Shown here one piece after another: positions 10,796 to 19,277 of a DNA stretch of 64,000 nt. The DNA comes from Roseiarcus sp963794655 (GTDB taxonomy: Bacteria > Pseudomonadota > Alphaproteobacteria > Rhizobiales > Beijerinckiaceae). The DNA is taken from positions 2,170,001-2,234,000 of the forward strand of contig CAWCEV010000006.1 in assembly GCA_963794655.1 (NCBI GenBank), read 5' to 3'. Position 1 is the stretch's first letter; every line of letters starts with the position of its first letter. Under the pieces are notes generated by a model. That model was not told the origin of the DNA, did no database searches, and saw only the letters and a program-made list of their open reading frames with translations. A program made the position numbers and the translations under genes.

Positions 10796-10937
10796 GTGCG
10801 CTGCGGCTACTGTCGCCTCCTGGTCTTCTCAACCCCTGTGGATGTGGCGCGACGACGCGATCCGGGTCATCTCGATGAGGCGCAGCCATGAGCAGGAAGA
10901 AAAAGAATATCGTTCGGCGTTCGGCGGCCGAGCTTGA
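10796..10937 (+). pseudogene. brnT: Remnant of a BrnT toxin gene
   Basis: Just before brnA, two pieces in different frames resemble the C-terminal half of BrnT. About 10796-10838 reads GYCRLLVFSTPVD. Then 10839-10937 reads RDDAIRVISMRRSHEQEEKE and ends in TGA inside brnA, as in intact brnTA operons. The N-terminal half, with its RNase strands, is absent upstream. I call it a broken and truncated toxin gene. The identity rests on the IRVISMRR-type motif and on position. Confidence 0.55.
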
Positions 10938-11229
10938 GGCCATGAAAGCCGCCGGCAAGACACGGAGCGATTGGAAGACGGCGGCGACCAAGCCCGTGCC
11001 CGACGGGAGCTATTCGGACGACGCGATCGAACCCATCGAGTGGTCGACGGTCGAGCTTCCCACCCCGAGGCGAAAGGAACACACGAACTTGCGGATCGAC
11101 GCCGATGTCCTGGCGTTCTTTCGCGGGCAGGGGCGCGGTTATCAAACCCGGATCAATGGCGTCCTTCGTTCCTATGTCGACGAGGTCAGGCGGCGCAAGC
11201 CGGGCTATCCTTCAGCCTGTGTCTCCTGA
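10888..11229 (+). CDS. brnA: BrnA antitoxin, apparently orphaned
   Basis: A 113-residue BrnA-type protein. The C-terminal ribbon-helix-helix region is clear: KEHTNLRIDADVLAFFRGQG followed by GYQTRINGVLRSYVDE. The N-terminal part binds the toxin in intact pairs. BrnA represses its own operon. Its partner upstream is degraded, so it may persist as a regulator or as an antitoxin against a toxin encoded elsewhere. The ATG at 10888 lies inside the brnT remnant. Confidence 0.8.
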   Translation: MSRKKKNIVRRSAAELEAMKAAGKTRSDWKTAATKPVPDGSYSDDAIEPIEWSTVELPTPRRKEHTNLRIDADVLAFFRGQGRGYQTRINGVLRSYVDEVRRRKPGYPSACVS

Positions 11230-11238
11230 GCGGCGGCC

Positions 11239-12375
11239 TCACCCGCCGACCTGGGCAATCACGGTTGGCTTCCCGCCTCGCACGCCTATAATTTGCATCG
11301 GCGTGTGGGGATGGTTGTGGTCGTCCATCGCGTAGGTTCCACCGAGCAGCGAGGGCATCGTCGTCGATTTGAGCGCGCGCTGGATGTCCTCCGGCTTGTC
11401 GGAGTTCGCGCGACGGATCGCATCGAGAACGAGATTGGTCGATTCGTAGGCGAAAAACGAACGCTGGGTCGGCGCAATCCCGTATTTCGCGCGATAGGCC
11501 TGAATGAAGTCCTGAACGCCGGGCGTTTCAATCATGGGGTTGAACACCGTTATGCTCGTTGCGGCGTCCAGGCCGCCGGAGTCGAGAAATTGGGGTGACA
11601 CCGCGGCCGTAGCGGCGGCGAAATCGACGCGTCCGGTGATGGGGACGTTCCACCCGGACTGTTCATAGGCGCGAAAAAATGGCGCCGTTGAAGTGCTCAG
11701 GAGCGTTACGATCCGGTCGGCGTTGAGCGCCCGAAGCTGCCCGAGCAAAGGAGCAAGGTCCTTCGTGTCCTTCGCGATCGTCTCGCTGGCCAGGAGCTTC
11801 ATATCGGCTCCGACCGCAGCCTTCGCCATGCTGTCCGCGTTGACCCGGTTGAACGGGTTGTCATCGCTCACGATCGCGACGCTGCGGACGCCCTGGCCCT
11901 TAAGCCAGCCCATGAGGGCGAAGGCGATGTCGCGGTCGGACGGGATCGTCTTGAAGACATAGTCGTTGCCGCCAACTCCGGAAGCGTCGACGAAGTCCTG
12001 ACCCGCCGAAATGTCGATGACGAGCGGCACTTTCTCCTCGGCGACGATGGGCATGATCGCGTGGGTGACCGGGGTTGCGAGCGCGCCGAGCAGCACCGGG
12101 ACATGCTGTTCCTCGATCAGTCGTTTCGTGGCGGCGATCCCCGTTGCCGGATCGGCTGCATTGTCGCCGTAAAACGCCTCGACTGGCCTCCCCAGCACGC
12201 CGCCCGCCTCGTTGGCGCGCTCGAGCGCCAGCTCCACGCCGTATTGCTCGCTTTGCCCGCGGTCGGCCAACGGTCCGCTGAGGATTGTGGTGACGCCGAT
12301 GCGCACAGGCTCCGCCGCATGGACCGGGCTGAACGCCAAGAGGCAACCGGTCATGAGGACCTCCCTGATCGGCAT
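11239..12375 (-). CDS. Periplasmic binding protein of a branched-chain amino acid/amide-type ABC transporter (orphan)
   Basis: A 378-residue protein with a signal peptide ending near PVHA/AEP and a type-I periplasmic-binding fold (RIGVTTILSGPLADRGQ, GRPVEAFYGDNAAD, VPVLLGALATPVTHAIMPIV). The ATG at 12375 follows AAGGAGAG; an upstream extension to 12456 lacks a signal sequence. No permease or ATPase genes are nearby, so it must use a transporter encoded elsewhere or act as a sensor component. The ligand is unknown; this family also binds urea, amides and aromatic acids. Confidence 0.8.
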   Translation of the reverse strand: MPIREVLMTGCLLAFSPVHAAEPVRIGVTTILSGPLADRGQSEQYGVELALERANEAGGVLGRPVEAFYGDNAADPATGIAATKRLIEEQHVPVLLGALATPVTHAIMPIVAEEKVPLVIDISAGQDFVDASGVGGNDYVFKTIPSDRDIAFALMGWLKGQGVRSVAIVSDDNPFNRVNADSMAKAAVGADMKLLASETIAKDTKDLAPLLGQLRALNADRIVTLLSTSTAPFFRAYEQSGWNVPITGRVDFAAATAAVSPQFLDSGGLDAATSITVFNPMIETPGVQDFIQAYRAKYGIAPTQRSFFAYESTNLVLDAIRRANSDKPEDIQRALKSTTMPSLLGGTYAMDDHNHPHTPMQIIGVRGGKPTVIAQVGG

Positions 12376-12551
12376 CGGCTCTCCTTCTGAATTCGCGCCT
12401 GAAGCGCATGCTGGCTCGCCGTGCGCCCGAAGACAATCGACGACCGCCGCCATCACGCGATCGTGACGCCCGCTGGTGAAGCGTCAGCGGGGCCGAAGCC
12501 CGGCGCGCTGACGACGACAGCCATGAGCAAAGGACTCTAGCGGCGGCCTTC

Positions 12552-13463
12552 TCATGCCTCGAGGGCGGCGCGCTGGCGGCCGTATCGACGCGGCGTCGCG
12601 CCAGTCTCCCGCCTGAAGGCCGTGCTGAACGCGCTCTCGGAGTCATAGCCCAGGGACCGGGCGACCGCGCCGATCGGCTCGCCTCGCGCGAGACCCCGTC
12701 CGGCAAGCAGCATACGCCAGCGCGTCAGATATTCGATCGGTCCCGTCCCGACGAGCTCGCCGAACCGCGCCGCGAAGCCGGACCGCGACATGCCGACCTC
12801 GTCGGCCAGCGCCGCCACCGTCCAGCGCCGCGCGGGCTGGCGGTGCATCGCGGCGATCGCGGCTCCCACATGTCTGTCGGACAGCGCGCATAGCCAGCCG
12901 ACGTCCCGGCTCGCGTCGAGGTAGAGGCGCAGGACCTGAACGAAGATCATCGAGGCAAGCTGCTGGGCGATCAGGATGCTTCCCGGCCTGCGCCCTGTGA
13001 GTTCCACCCGCATCCGGTCGAACGCCCACCACAGCGTTTCGCGGTCCTTATCGCTGTGCAGATGGACGATGGGCGGCATCATGCCGATGAGAACCGCCGC
13101 CTGCGGCTGGCCAAGCTCGAAATGGCTGCCAAGGACGGTCACCTCTTCGCCGTCGTTCAGCCTGATCAGCGCGCCTTCGCGGCTGCCGTGGAAGTGGGGC
13201 CGCCAATCTTCAGGACGCAGGGACAAATCGCTCGCGACCCGGAACGGTCGGCCGTGCGGCAGCAGGAAGCAGTGACCCTCATGCAAGCGGATCGGATCTC
13301 CAGCGTCCTCGACCGCCACCCAGCAAGCCCCCGCGATCACCGCATAACACTTGATATTCGCCTGGGCGTCGAAGCCGATCGACCAGTCGCCGCCCGCCGT
13401 GAAGCCCCCGATGCGATAGCTCGTCAGCCGCAGGAACGAGAGCACGTCGGATAGCGGATCCAT
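12552..13463 (-). CDS. AraC-family transcription regulator with N-terminal cupin-like domain
   Basis: About 303 residues. The N-terminal half is an AraC-ligand-binding (cupin) domain (HEGHCFLLPHGRPFRVASD), and the last ~100 residues carry two helix-turn-helix motifs (WTVAALADEVGMSRSGFAARF, then IGAVARSLGYDSESAFSTAFRRE). The ATG at 13463 follows GGAG 11 bases upstream. It is divergent from the DUF1330/oxidoreductase pair, and an inverted repeat lies between them (13487-13513), so it probably controls that pair. The effector is unknown. Confidence 0.85.
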   Translation of the reverse strand: MDPLSDVLSFLRLTSYRIGGFTAGGDWSIGFDAQANIKCYAVIAGACWVAVEDAGDPIRLHEGHCFLLPHGRPFRVASDLSLRPEDWRPHFHGSREGALIRLNDGEEVTVLGSHFELGQPQAAVLIGMMPPIVHLHSDKDRETLWWAFDRMRVELTGRRPGSILIAQQLASMIFVQVLRLYLDASRDVGWLCALSDRHVGAAIAAMHRQPARRWTVAALADEVGMSRSGFAARFGELVGTGPIEYLTRWRMLLAGRGLARGEPIGAVARSLGYDSESAFSTAFRRETGATPRRYGRQRAALEA

Positions 13464-13486
13464 TTTTGGACGATCTCCAAGAAATA

Positions 13487-13513
13487 ACGGACGATCACGT
13501 ATAGATCGTCCGT
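13487..13513. promoter_or_regulatory. Inverted repeat in the AraC/DUF1330 divergent promoter
   Basis: ACGGACGATC (13487-13496) and GATCGTCCGT (13504-13513) are perfect inverted 10-mers with a 7-base spacer. A third copy of the core GGACGATC lies in direct orientation at 13468-13475, almost touching the AraC-family start codon. Three half-sites in a 46-bp divergent promoter are a strong operator candidate. Confidence 0.55.
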
Positions 13514-13607
13514 CAACCACCGTCTATCTCGAAGCGCAAGGGGCAGCCCGCCCCGCAACATCGCCCGTTTGACGCACTCGACGCGTCCGGGCCGAGCGAG
13601 GAGAGCC

Positions 13608-13925
13608 ATGTCGATGATGGAAGCGCCTGTATTCGTTGTCGTCGAGGTGACGTCGGTCAAGGATCCGGAGGGGCTGAAGACATATGCAGAGCGCGCGAGC
13701 CGACTGATCGGCCCGCTTGGCGGGGAGATCGTCGCTCAAGGCGGCAGTCCAATCGGCGACGAGCCGGGCTTTGCGCCACTCGTGATCCAGCGCTGGTCCT
13801 CGGAGGGCGCATTCCGCTCTTGGCTCGACAGCGACGCTTACCGGCCGCTCAACAAGATCCGGCTTGCCAGCGCTACGATGCGGGGCGCGATGGTTCGGTC
13901 CATCGCTGGCGAGCGCCGTCCATGA
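13608..13925 (+). CDS. DUF1330 family small protein
   Basis: A 105-residue ferredoxin-like (dimeric alpha-beta barrel) protein of the DUF1330 type. Visible are VFVVVEVTSVKDPEGLKTYAE, then GGEIVAQGG and a C-terminal ASATMRGAMVRSIAG. The family has no settled function, though its fold is shared with small monooxygenases. AGGAG lies 6-10 bases before the ATG at 13608. Its stop overlaps the start of the next gene (ATGA), so the two are translationally coupled. Confidence 0.7.
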   Translation: MSMMEAPVFVVVEVTSVKDPEGLKTYAERASRLIGPLGGEIVAQGGSPIGDEPGFAPLVIQRWSSEGAFRSWLDSDAYRPLNKIRLASATMRGAMVRSIAGERRP

Positions 13926-14854
13926 AGAAGGTCCAGTACTCCCGGTACGGCGGACCGGACGAACTGCGGCTGGATGAGGCGCCGATGCCGGAGCCGGGCC
14001 AAGGCGAGGTCCGCGTTCGGGTGAAAGCCGCATCGTTCAATCCGATGGACAGGAAGATCCGAAGCGGCGAGATAAAGGCGCTGTCCGGGTTCCGCTTTCC
14101 GCGCGGCTTGGGCCATGATTTCGCCGGCGCGGTCGACGCTGTCGGCAAAGGCGTGCAGCGTTTCAAATTGGGCGACGAAGTCTTCGGCGTCACATCGATC
14201 CCGAGGGCGAGCGCCTTCGCCGACTATGTTGTCGCGGACGAGAAGAACCTTGGGCTCAAGCCAAGAGCCATATCGTTCGAGCAGGCCGCCGCCATGACCG
14301 TCGTGGGCCTGACCGCCTGGAACGGGCTCATCGCGAAGGCGAAGCTGAAGGCGGGGCAATCCGTGTTCGTCAACGGCTGCCTTGGCGGGGTCGGCCGATC
14401 AGCCGTGCAGATCGCGCGCGCGGCCGGCGCGCATGTGGTCGGCAGTTGCAGCGCGTCGGGGCGTGAAGACGCTTTGCGACTGGGATTGAGTGAAGCCGTC
14501 GATTACCGCGCCTTCGACCCCGCCTCGTATCGAGGCGCCTTTGACGTGGTGTTCGACACCGCCGGCGCCTTGTCGCTGCGCGAGTGCGGCACGATGCTGA
14601 AATCCGGAGGCGTGTCGCTGCACATTGTTCCCAGCTTCGCCAAGATGGTCGGCTGCCTTCTGCCGTCGCGCCACCAACTGGTATTCGGCAATCCGACGCC
14701 GCAAAGCCTGGCGGGGGTCGCCGAAGCGGCTGGGCGCGGCAGCCTCGCGCTGGCGATCGGGCGCGTTGTTCCGCTGTCGGATGCGATCCCGGCGATCGTA
14801 GAGCTCGAGAGGACCGGCTCTCCCAAGGGGAAGCTGGTGATCGTTCCCGCCTGA
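13922..14854 (+). CDS. Medium-chain NAD(P)H:quinone oxidoreductase-like protein
   Basis: A 310-residue zinc-independent MDR-family oxidoreductase. The N-terminal GroES-like domain has VRVKAASFNPMDRKIRSGE and GHDFAGAVDAVGKGV; the Rossmann part has VFVNGCLGGVGRSAVQIARAAGA. The catalytic-zinc ligands of alcohol dehydrogenases are absent, which favours a quinone or enone reductase. It follows DUF1330 with an ATGA overlap and both are divergent from an AraC regulator. This suggests an inducible detoxification unit (inference). Confidence 0.8.
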   Translation: MKKVQYSRYGGPDELRLDEAPMPEPGQGEVRVRVKAASFNPMDRKIRSGEIKALSGFRFPRGLGHDFAGAVDAVGKGVQRFKLGDEVFGVTSIPRASAFADYVVADEKNLGLKPRAISFEQAAAMTVVGLTAWNGLIAKAKLKAGQSVFVNGCLGGVGRSAVQIARAAGAHVVGSCSASGREDALRLGLSEAVDYRAFDPASYRGAFDVVFDTAGALSLRECGTMLKSGGVSLHIVPSFAKMVGCLLPSRHQLVFGNPTPQSLAGVAEAAGRGSLALAIGRVVPLSDAIPAIVELERTGSPKGKLVIVPA

Positions 14855-15572
14855 CGGCCGATCGACGGACCGCTTCAGGCTCCAAGCGGACCTCGCCGAC
14901 GAAGCTCCGTAATGTCCGCTTGGGGTCGGGTGCGGCGGTTCCTCGATCGGCAGGCCATCTTAGCGACGCGGCGACGAGTTCGAGCGCTCTTGCGGCCCGC
15001 TCGTAGAGCGTCAGCACCGGCGTCGGCAGGCCGAAGCCCGGCGCGGCGGCTTGCGCGCGGGCCGACATCTTGCGGCGGGTCTTGACGAGGATGTCGAGCA
15101 CTTTCTCTTCCGGGTGCTTCGCGGCGAAGCTCAGGGCGTAGTGGCTGAGGAAGACGAGGCAGGCGACGTCCTCCAGCGTCTGCGCCTCGGCGTCGCTGCG
15201 CAGCCCCTCCTTACGGACGAGCGCACCGGCGCGGGCGATTTCCGCTTCGCCATAGCTGCACGCCGCCATGATCCCGGCGACGCGCTCGGCGTGGCGGCGC
15301 TTGGCGGCGTTGCGCCAGGCAAGATAGCCGGCCCGCCCGTCCGGAAAGTCGCGGCGGGGGCTTAGCCAGCGCTCGACATGCTGGCCGCGCACCGCGATCT
15401 GCAAGGCTTCGGAGGCGCCGGGCACGAAGGCGGCGAGCGCCTCGCTCATCCGCCGCCCGTAGACGAACTCCGCCGGTTCGCCGGCCTCACGGTTGGGATC
15501 GCGCGCGTTGGCGTCGTCGATGGCGCTGAGCGCGCAATGCAGTTGATCGGGCATGGGAAAGCGCGGCGCCAT
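14370..15572 (-). CDS. DUF4202 family protein with an abnormal run-on C-terminus
   Basis: Residues 1 to about 205 match a DUF4202-type protein: LHCALSAIDDANARDPN, RGQHVERWLSPRRDFPDGRA, the KEGLRSDAEAQTLEDVACLV motif and PEEKVLDILVKTRRKMS. The family usually ends near here, at about 200 residues. As the sequence stands, the frame continues to 14370 and runs antisense through the oxidoreductase gene, which is implausible as real coding. A TAA in the adjacent frame at 14960-14962 would end the protein at normal length if one base were removed nearby. A terminal frameshift is therefore likely, and the real gene is about 14960-15572. ATG 15554 is an alternative start. The function of DUF4202 is unknown. 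Confidence 0.6.
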   Translation of the reverse strand: MAPRFPMPDQLHCALSAIDDANARDPNREAGEPAEFVYGRRMSEALAAFVPGASEALQIAVRGQHVERWLSPRRDFPDGRAGYLAWRNAAKRRHAERVAGIMAACSYGEAEIARAGALVRKEGLRSDAEAQTLEDVACLVFLSHYALSFAAKHPEEKVLDILVKTRRKMSARAQAAAPGFGLPTPVLTLYERAARALELVAASLRWPADRGTAAPDPKRTLRSFVGEVRLEPEAVRRSAVRRERSPASPWESRSSRALRSPGSHPTAEQRARSPARGCRAQPLRRPPPGFAASDCRIPVGGATAEGSRPSWRSWEQCAATRLRISASCRTRAATRRRRCRTPRQRRLDTRRGRRRGNRRLHSIPVAKRLHAPTRCNCRPHARRPRARSARLIGRPRQGSR

Positions 15573-15706
15573 CCTCGCACGCGCGCCGATCGGGGAAAAG
15601 GGCAGGGCGCCTCCGGGCCGTTGCCTTGCGCGGCGAAGCCGCTATTGTCGCGGCCCACGCCGGGCGCCGCCCGAGCAACGCGCTTCGGGGGCGGTCAGAC
15701 CGAGGA

Positions 15707-16765
15707 ATGGCGAGTGAAATTCGCATAGCTCTGGACGCGATGGGGGGCGATCACGGGCCGACCGTGGTCGTGCCCGCCGCCGCGGTCGCGCTCGAACGCC
15801 GGCCGGACCTCAAGTTTCTCTTCTACGGCGAGGAGAAGGCGATCGGGCGGGTGCTCGAGGGCCATACTAGGCTCGCGGCGCGGTCGCAGATTTTCAACAC
15901 CGACGTCGCGGTCAAGATGAGCGACAAGCCGAGCCAGGCCCTGCGCACGGGGCGGCGCGTATCCTCGATGTGGCAGACGATCGAGGCGGTGAAGTCGGGC
16001 GCGGCCGATTGCGCGGTCTCGGCCGGCAATACCGGCGCGCTCATGGCGATGGCCAAGTTCTGCCTGCATACGATGGCGCCGATCGAGAGGCCGGCGATCG
16101 CCGCGATGTGGCCGACGCTGCGCGGCGAATCGATCGTGCTCGACGTCGGCGCGACCATCGGCGGCGACGCGCAGCATCTCGTCGATCTCGCGGTGATGGG
16201 CGCGGCGATGGCGCGAATCGTATTCGGCATCGACAATCCGACCGTGGGCCTGCTCAATGTCGGCGTCGAGGAGATCAAGGGGGTCGAGGAGGTGCGGGCG
16301 GCGGCCCGCATTTTGCGCGAGGCGGACCTGCCCAACCTGCGCTATCACGGCTTTGTCGAAGGCGACGACCTCGGCAAGGGCGCGGTCGACGTGTTCGTCA
16401 CTGAGGGTTTCACCGGCAATATCGCCCTCAAGACGGCCGAGGGCACCGCAAGGCAGCTCGGCCAGTATATCCGCGACGCCATGGGTTCGAGCCTCATGTC
16501 GCGGATCGGCGCGCTCTTCGCGAGCCGGGCGCTCACGACTTTGCGCACAAGAATGGCGCCCCGGGCGAGCGGCGGCGTGTTCCTGGGACTTGACGGCGTG
16601 GTCATCAAGGCCCATGGCGGCGCGGACGCTGAGAGTTACGCCGGCGCGGTCGAACTGGGCTATGACATGGTTCGTCAGGAATTGCTCGGTAAGATTCGCG
16701 AAATGATCGCCCACGCCAACGGCTTCCGTCCCGCGCCCGCCCATTCGGGCGAGCCCAGATCCTGA
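15707..16765 (+). CDS. plsX: Phosphate acyltransferase PlsX
   Basis: A 352-residue PlsX, which makes acyl-phosphate from acyl-ACP for phospholipid synthesis. Hallmarks are the N-terminal IALDAMGGDHGP, VSAGNTGALMAMAKF, LLNVGVEEIKG, DVFVTEGFTGNIALK and a C-terminal GGVFLGLDGVVIKAHGG. The ATG at 15707 fits the family N-terminus, though the purine run is very close to it. It lies 20 bases ahead of fabH, the usual operon. In related genomes plsX directly follows yceD; here an accessory block intervenes. Confidence 0.95.
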   Translation: MASEIRIALDAMGGDHGPTVVVPAAAVALERRPDLKFLFYGEEKAIGRVLEGHTRLAARSQIFNTDVAVKMSDKPSQALRTGRRVSSMWQTIEAVKSGAADCAVSAGNTGALMAMAKFCLHTMAPIERPAIAAMWPTLRGESIVLDVGATIGGDAQHLVDLAVMGAAMARIVFGIDNPTVGLLNVGVEEIKGVEEVRAAARILREADLPNLRYHGFVEGDDLGKGAVDVFVTEGFTGNIALKTAEGTARQLGQYIRDAMGSSLMSRIGALFASRALTTLRTRMAPRASGGVFLGLDGVVIKAHGGADAESYAGAVELGYDMVRQELLGKIREMIAHANGFRPAPAHSGEPRS

Positions 16766-16785
16766 TCCTGGAACCCGCCCCGCTC

Positions 16786-17838
16786 ATGAACCTTGCATCC
16801 CCTCCGCCACAAACCCGCCGCTCGCGCCGTCCGGGGCCGGACCTGTCCGGCGGCGCCTCTCCCGCATCGATCCGCTCCTGCGTGCGCGGGGTCGGCGCGG
16901 CCCTGCCTGCGCGCGCGGTGACGAATGAGGAGCTGGCGGCGAAGATCGACACGTCCGACGAGTGGATCGTCCAGCGCACCGGCATCCGCCAGCGCTATGT
17001 CGCCGGGGCCGGCGAGACCACCTCGACGCTCGCGACCAAGGCGGCCCGGGCCGCGCTCGCCGCCGGCGGCCTCGAGCCGGCCGACATCGATCTCGTCATC
17101 GTCGCCACCTCGACGCCCGATTTCACCTTTCCCGCCGTCGCGACCCAGGTCCAGGCCGATCTCGGCATTGTCGAGGGCGCGGCCTTCGACCTCCAGGCGG
17201 TCTGCACCGGCTTCGTCTATGCTGTCGCCACCGCCGACAAGTTCCTGCGCTCCGGCTCGAACAAGCGGGCGCTGGTGATCGGCGCCGAGACCTTCTCGCG
17301 CATCCTCGACTGGAACGACCGCACGACCTGCGTGCTGTTCGGCGACGGGGCGGGGGCAGTCGTGCTCGAGGCGCGCCCGAGCGACGGCCGGCTCGGCTCG
17401 CCGGGCGTCATCGCCTCGCGGCTGCGCTCCGACGGGCGGCACCGCTCGAAGCTCTATGTCGACGGCGGGCCTTCGACCACCCAGACGGTCGGTCATCTGC
17501 GCATGGAGGGCAAGGAAGTGTTCCGCCACGCCGTCGGCATGGTGACGGACGTGATCCAGGGCTGCTTCGCCGACGCGGGTGTTACCGCGGACGAGATCGA
17601 CTGGTTCGTTCCGCATCAGGCCAACCGCCGGATCATCGACGCGACCGCCGACAAACTCGGCATTCCTCGCGACAAAGTGATCGTGACCGTCGACCGGCAC
17701 GGCAACACCTCCGCCGCGTCGATCCCGCTCGCGCTTGCGGTCGGCGTCGGCGACGGCCGGATCAAGCCCGGCGATCTGGTGATGCTCGAGGCGATGGGCG
17801 GCGGCTTCACCTGGGGAGCGGCGCTGATCCGCTGGTGA
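16786..17838 (+). CDS. fabH: 3-oxoacyl-ACP synthase III (KAS III)
   Basis: A 350-residue FabH that condenses acetyl-CoA with malonyl-ACP to start fatty-acid synthesis. The catalytic triad is visible: Cys140 in AVCTGF, His277 in PHQAN and Asn307 in HGNTSAAS. The first ~28 residues are a Pro/Arg-rich extension before the usual start of the fold, so a later start is possible, but no better ribosome site is obvious. It is co-oriented with plsX 20 bases upstream. The ihfA and merR-type genes that often follow are not present; a ClC channel follows instead. Confidence 0.93.
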   Translation: MNLASPPPQTRRSRRPGPDLSGGASPASIRSCVRGVGAALPARAVTNEELAAKIDTSDEWIVQRTGIRQRYVAGAGETTSTLATKAARAALAAGGLEPADIDLVIVATSTPDFTFPAVATQVQADLGIVEGAAFDLQAVCTGFVYAVATADKFLRSGSNKRALVIGAETFSRILDWNDRTTCVLFGDGAGAVVLEARPSDGRLGSPGVIASRLRSDGRHRSKLYVDGGPSTTQTVGHLRMEGKEVFRHAVGMVTDVIQGCFADAGVTADEIDWFVPHQANRRIIDATADKLGIPRDKVIVTVDRHGNTSAASIPLALAVGVGDGRIKPGDLVMLEAMGGGFTWGAALIRW

Positions 17839-17889
17839 GCTGGCGCCTTTAATCCGCCTCCCGCGCGTTCAGAGTGAGACCGCGAGCCA

Positions 17890-19225
17890 ATGACGGACAG
17901 CGAGGGTCATGACGAGGGAAGTCTGCTCGCGCTCGCCATGCTCGCGCTGGTCCCCGGCGCGGTTGCGGGAATTGTCGGAGCGCTCTTCCGTCTCGGGCTC
18001 GAACAGGCGGACCGGCTTCGCAACCTCCTGATCGAATGGGCTCACGGCCAGGCGGCCGGCGGCTTCCTCGTTGTCGTCGCCGCCTGCGCGAGCGCGACCG
18101 CGATTGCCGGCTGGCTCGTGCGCCGGTTCTCGCCGCAAGCGGCCGGCAGCGGTATCCCTCACGTCGAAGCCGTTCTGCGCGGCGAGATTGAGCCGGTCAG
18201 CTTTCGGGTGATTCCGGTCAAGTTCTTCGGCGGGATTCTCGCCATCGGCTCCGGCCTCGCGCTCGGCCGCGAGGGCCCGACCGTGCAAATGGGCGCGAAG
18301 TCTCGCCTATCTTGTCGGCAAGCTCTTCCGGCGCAGCTGGCCGGACTGCAGGGTGCTGTTCGCGGCGGGAGCGGGCGCGGGGCTTGGCACCGCCTTCAAC
18401 GCGCCGATCGCCGGGGCGGTCTTCGTCCTCGAGGAATTGGTGCAGCGCTTCGAGCGACGCATCGCGATCGCCGCGCTCGGCGCTTCCGCGACCGCGATCG
18501 GAGTGGCGCGCGTCCTGATTGGCGATGCGCCGGACTTCACGGTGAGCGGTCTCGCCTACGGCGACGCCCAGACAAGGCCGCTTTACTTCGTGTTCGGCGC
18601 CTTCGCCGGGGTTCTGGCGGTCGCCTATAATCGGACGCTGCTCGCGACTCGCGCAGCCGCGAGCCGGTTGATCTTCGCCCATGTCGATCTGCGCGCTGCA
18701 TTGGTCGGCGCGGCGGTCGGAGCGCTCGGATGGTTCGCCCCGGGCCTGGTCGGAGGCGGGGACGCGATCACGGAAAGCGTGCTGACGGGCGGCGCCCCGC
18801 TTGCCGCGCTTCCTGCCGCATTCCTGATCCGGTTTGCGCTCGGCCCGGTCTCCTATGCCGCGGGAACGCCGGGCGGTCTCTTCGCGCCCATGCTCGTCGT
18901 CGGCGCGCAATTCGGGTTCCTGTCCGGCGCAGCGTGCCGCGTGCTGGTCCCTTATGTCAATGTTCAGCCCGAGGCGTTCGCGGTCGTCGGCATCGCCGCG
19001 TTCTTCAGCGGCGTCGTGCGAGCGCCGATCACCGGCATCGTGCTCGCAACGGAGATGACCGGAAGCGTGTCGATGCTGCTGCCGATGCTCTGCGCCTGCT
19101 CGATGGCGATGCTGGCGGCCTCGCTCCTGAAGGACCCGCCGATTTACGAGTTGCTGCGCGAGGGCGGACCGGCGCCGGCCGACGCAACTGTTGCGACCGC
19201 GAGCGAAGACGGTCGGTCGAACTGA
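17890..19225 (+). CDS. ClC-family chloride channel or H+/Cl- exchanger, split by a one-base frameshift
   Basis: The first part carries GSGIPHVEAVL and GREGPTVQMG, including the gating Glu. At 18298-18299 an extra A (GCGAAGTC) breaks the frame. Restoring it gives MGASLAYLVGKLF and continues through GTAFNAPIAGAVFVLEEL and GTPGGLFAPMLVV to the stop at 19225, about 444 residues in all, normal for the family. There is no C-terminal CBS pair. ClC proteins move chloride, or exchange it for protons, across the inner membrane; acid resistance is a typical role. The frameshift context (CGAA) matches that in hppA. Both halves look well conserved. Confidence 0.85.
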
Positions 19226-19277
19226 TCGTCGGCCACGCTCCCCGCGGTGACGCGAGCGGACGGCGACGGATCATGCG

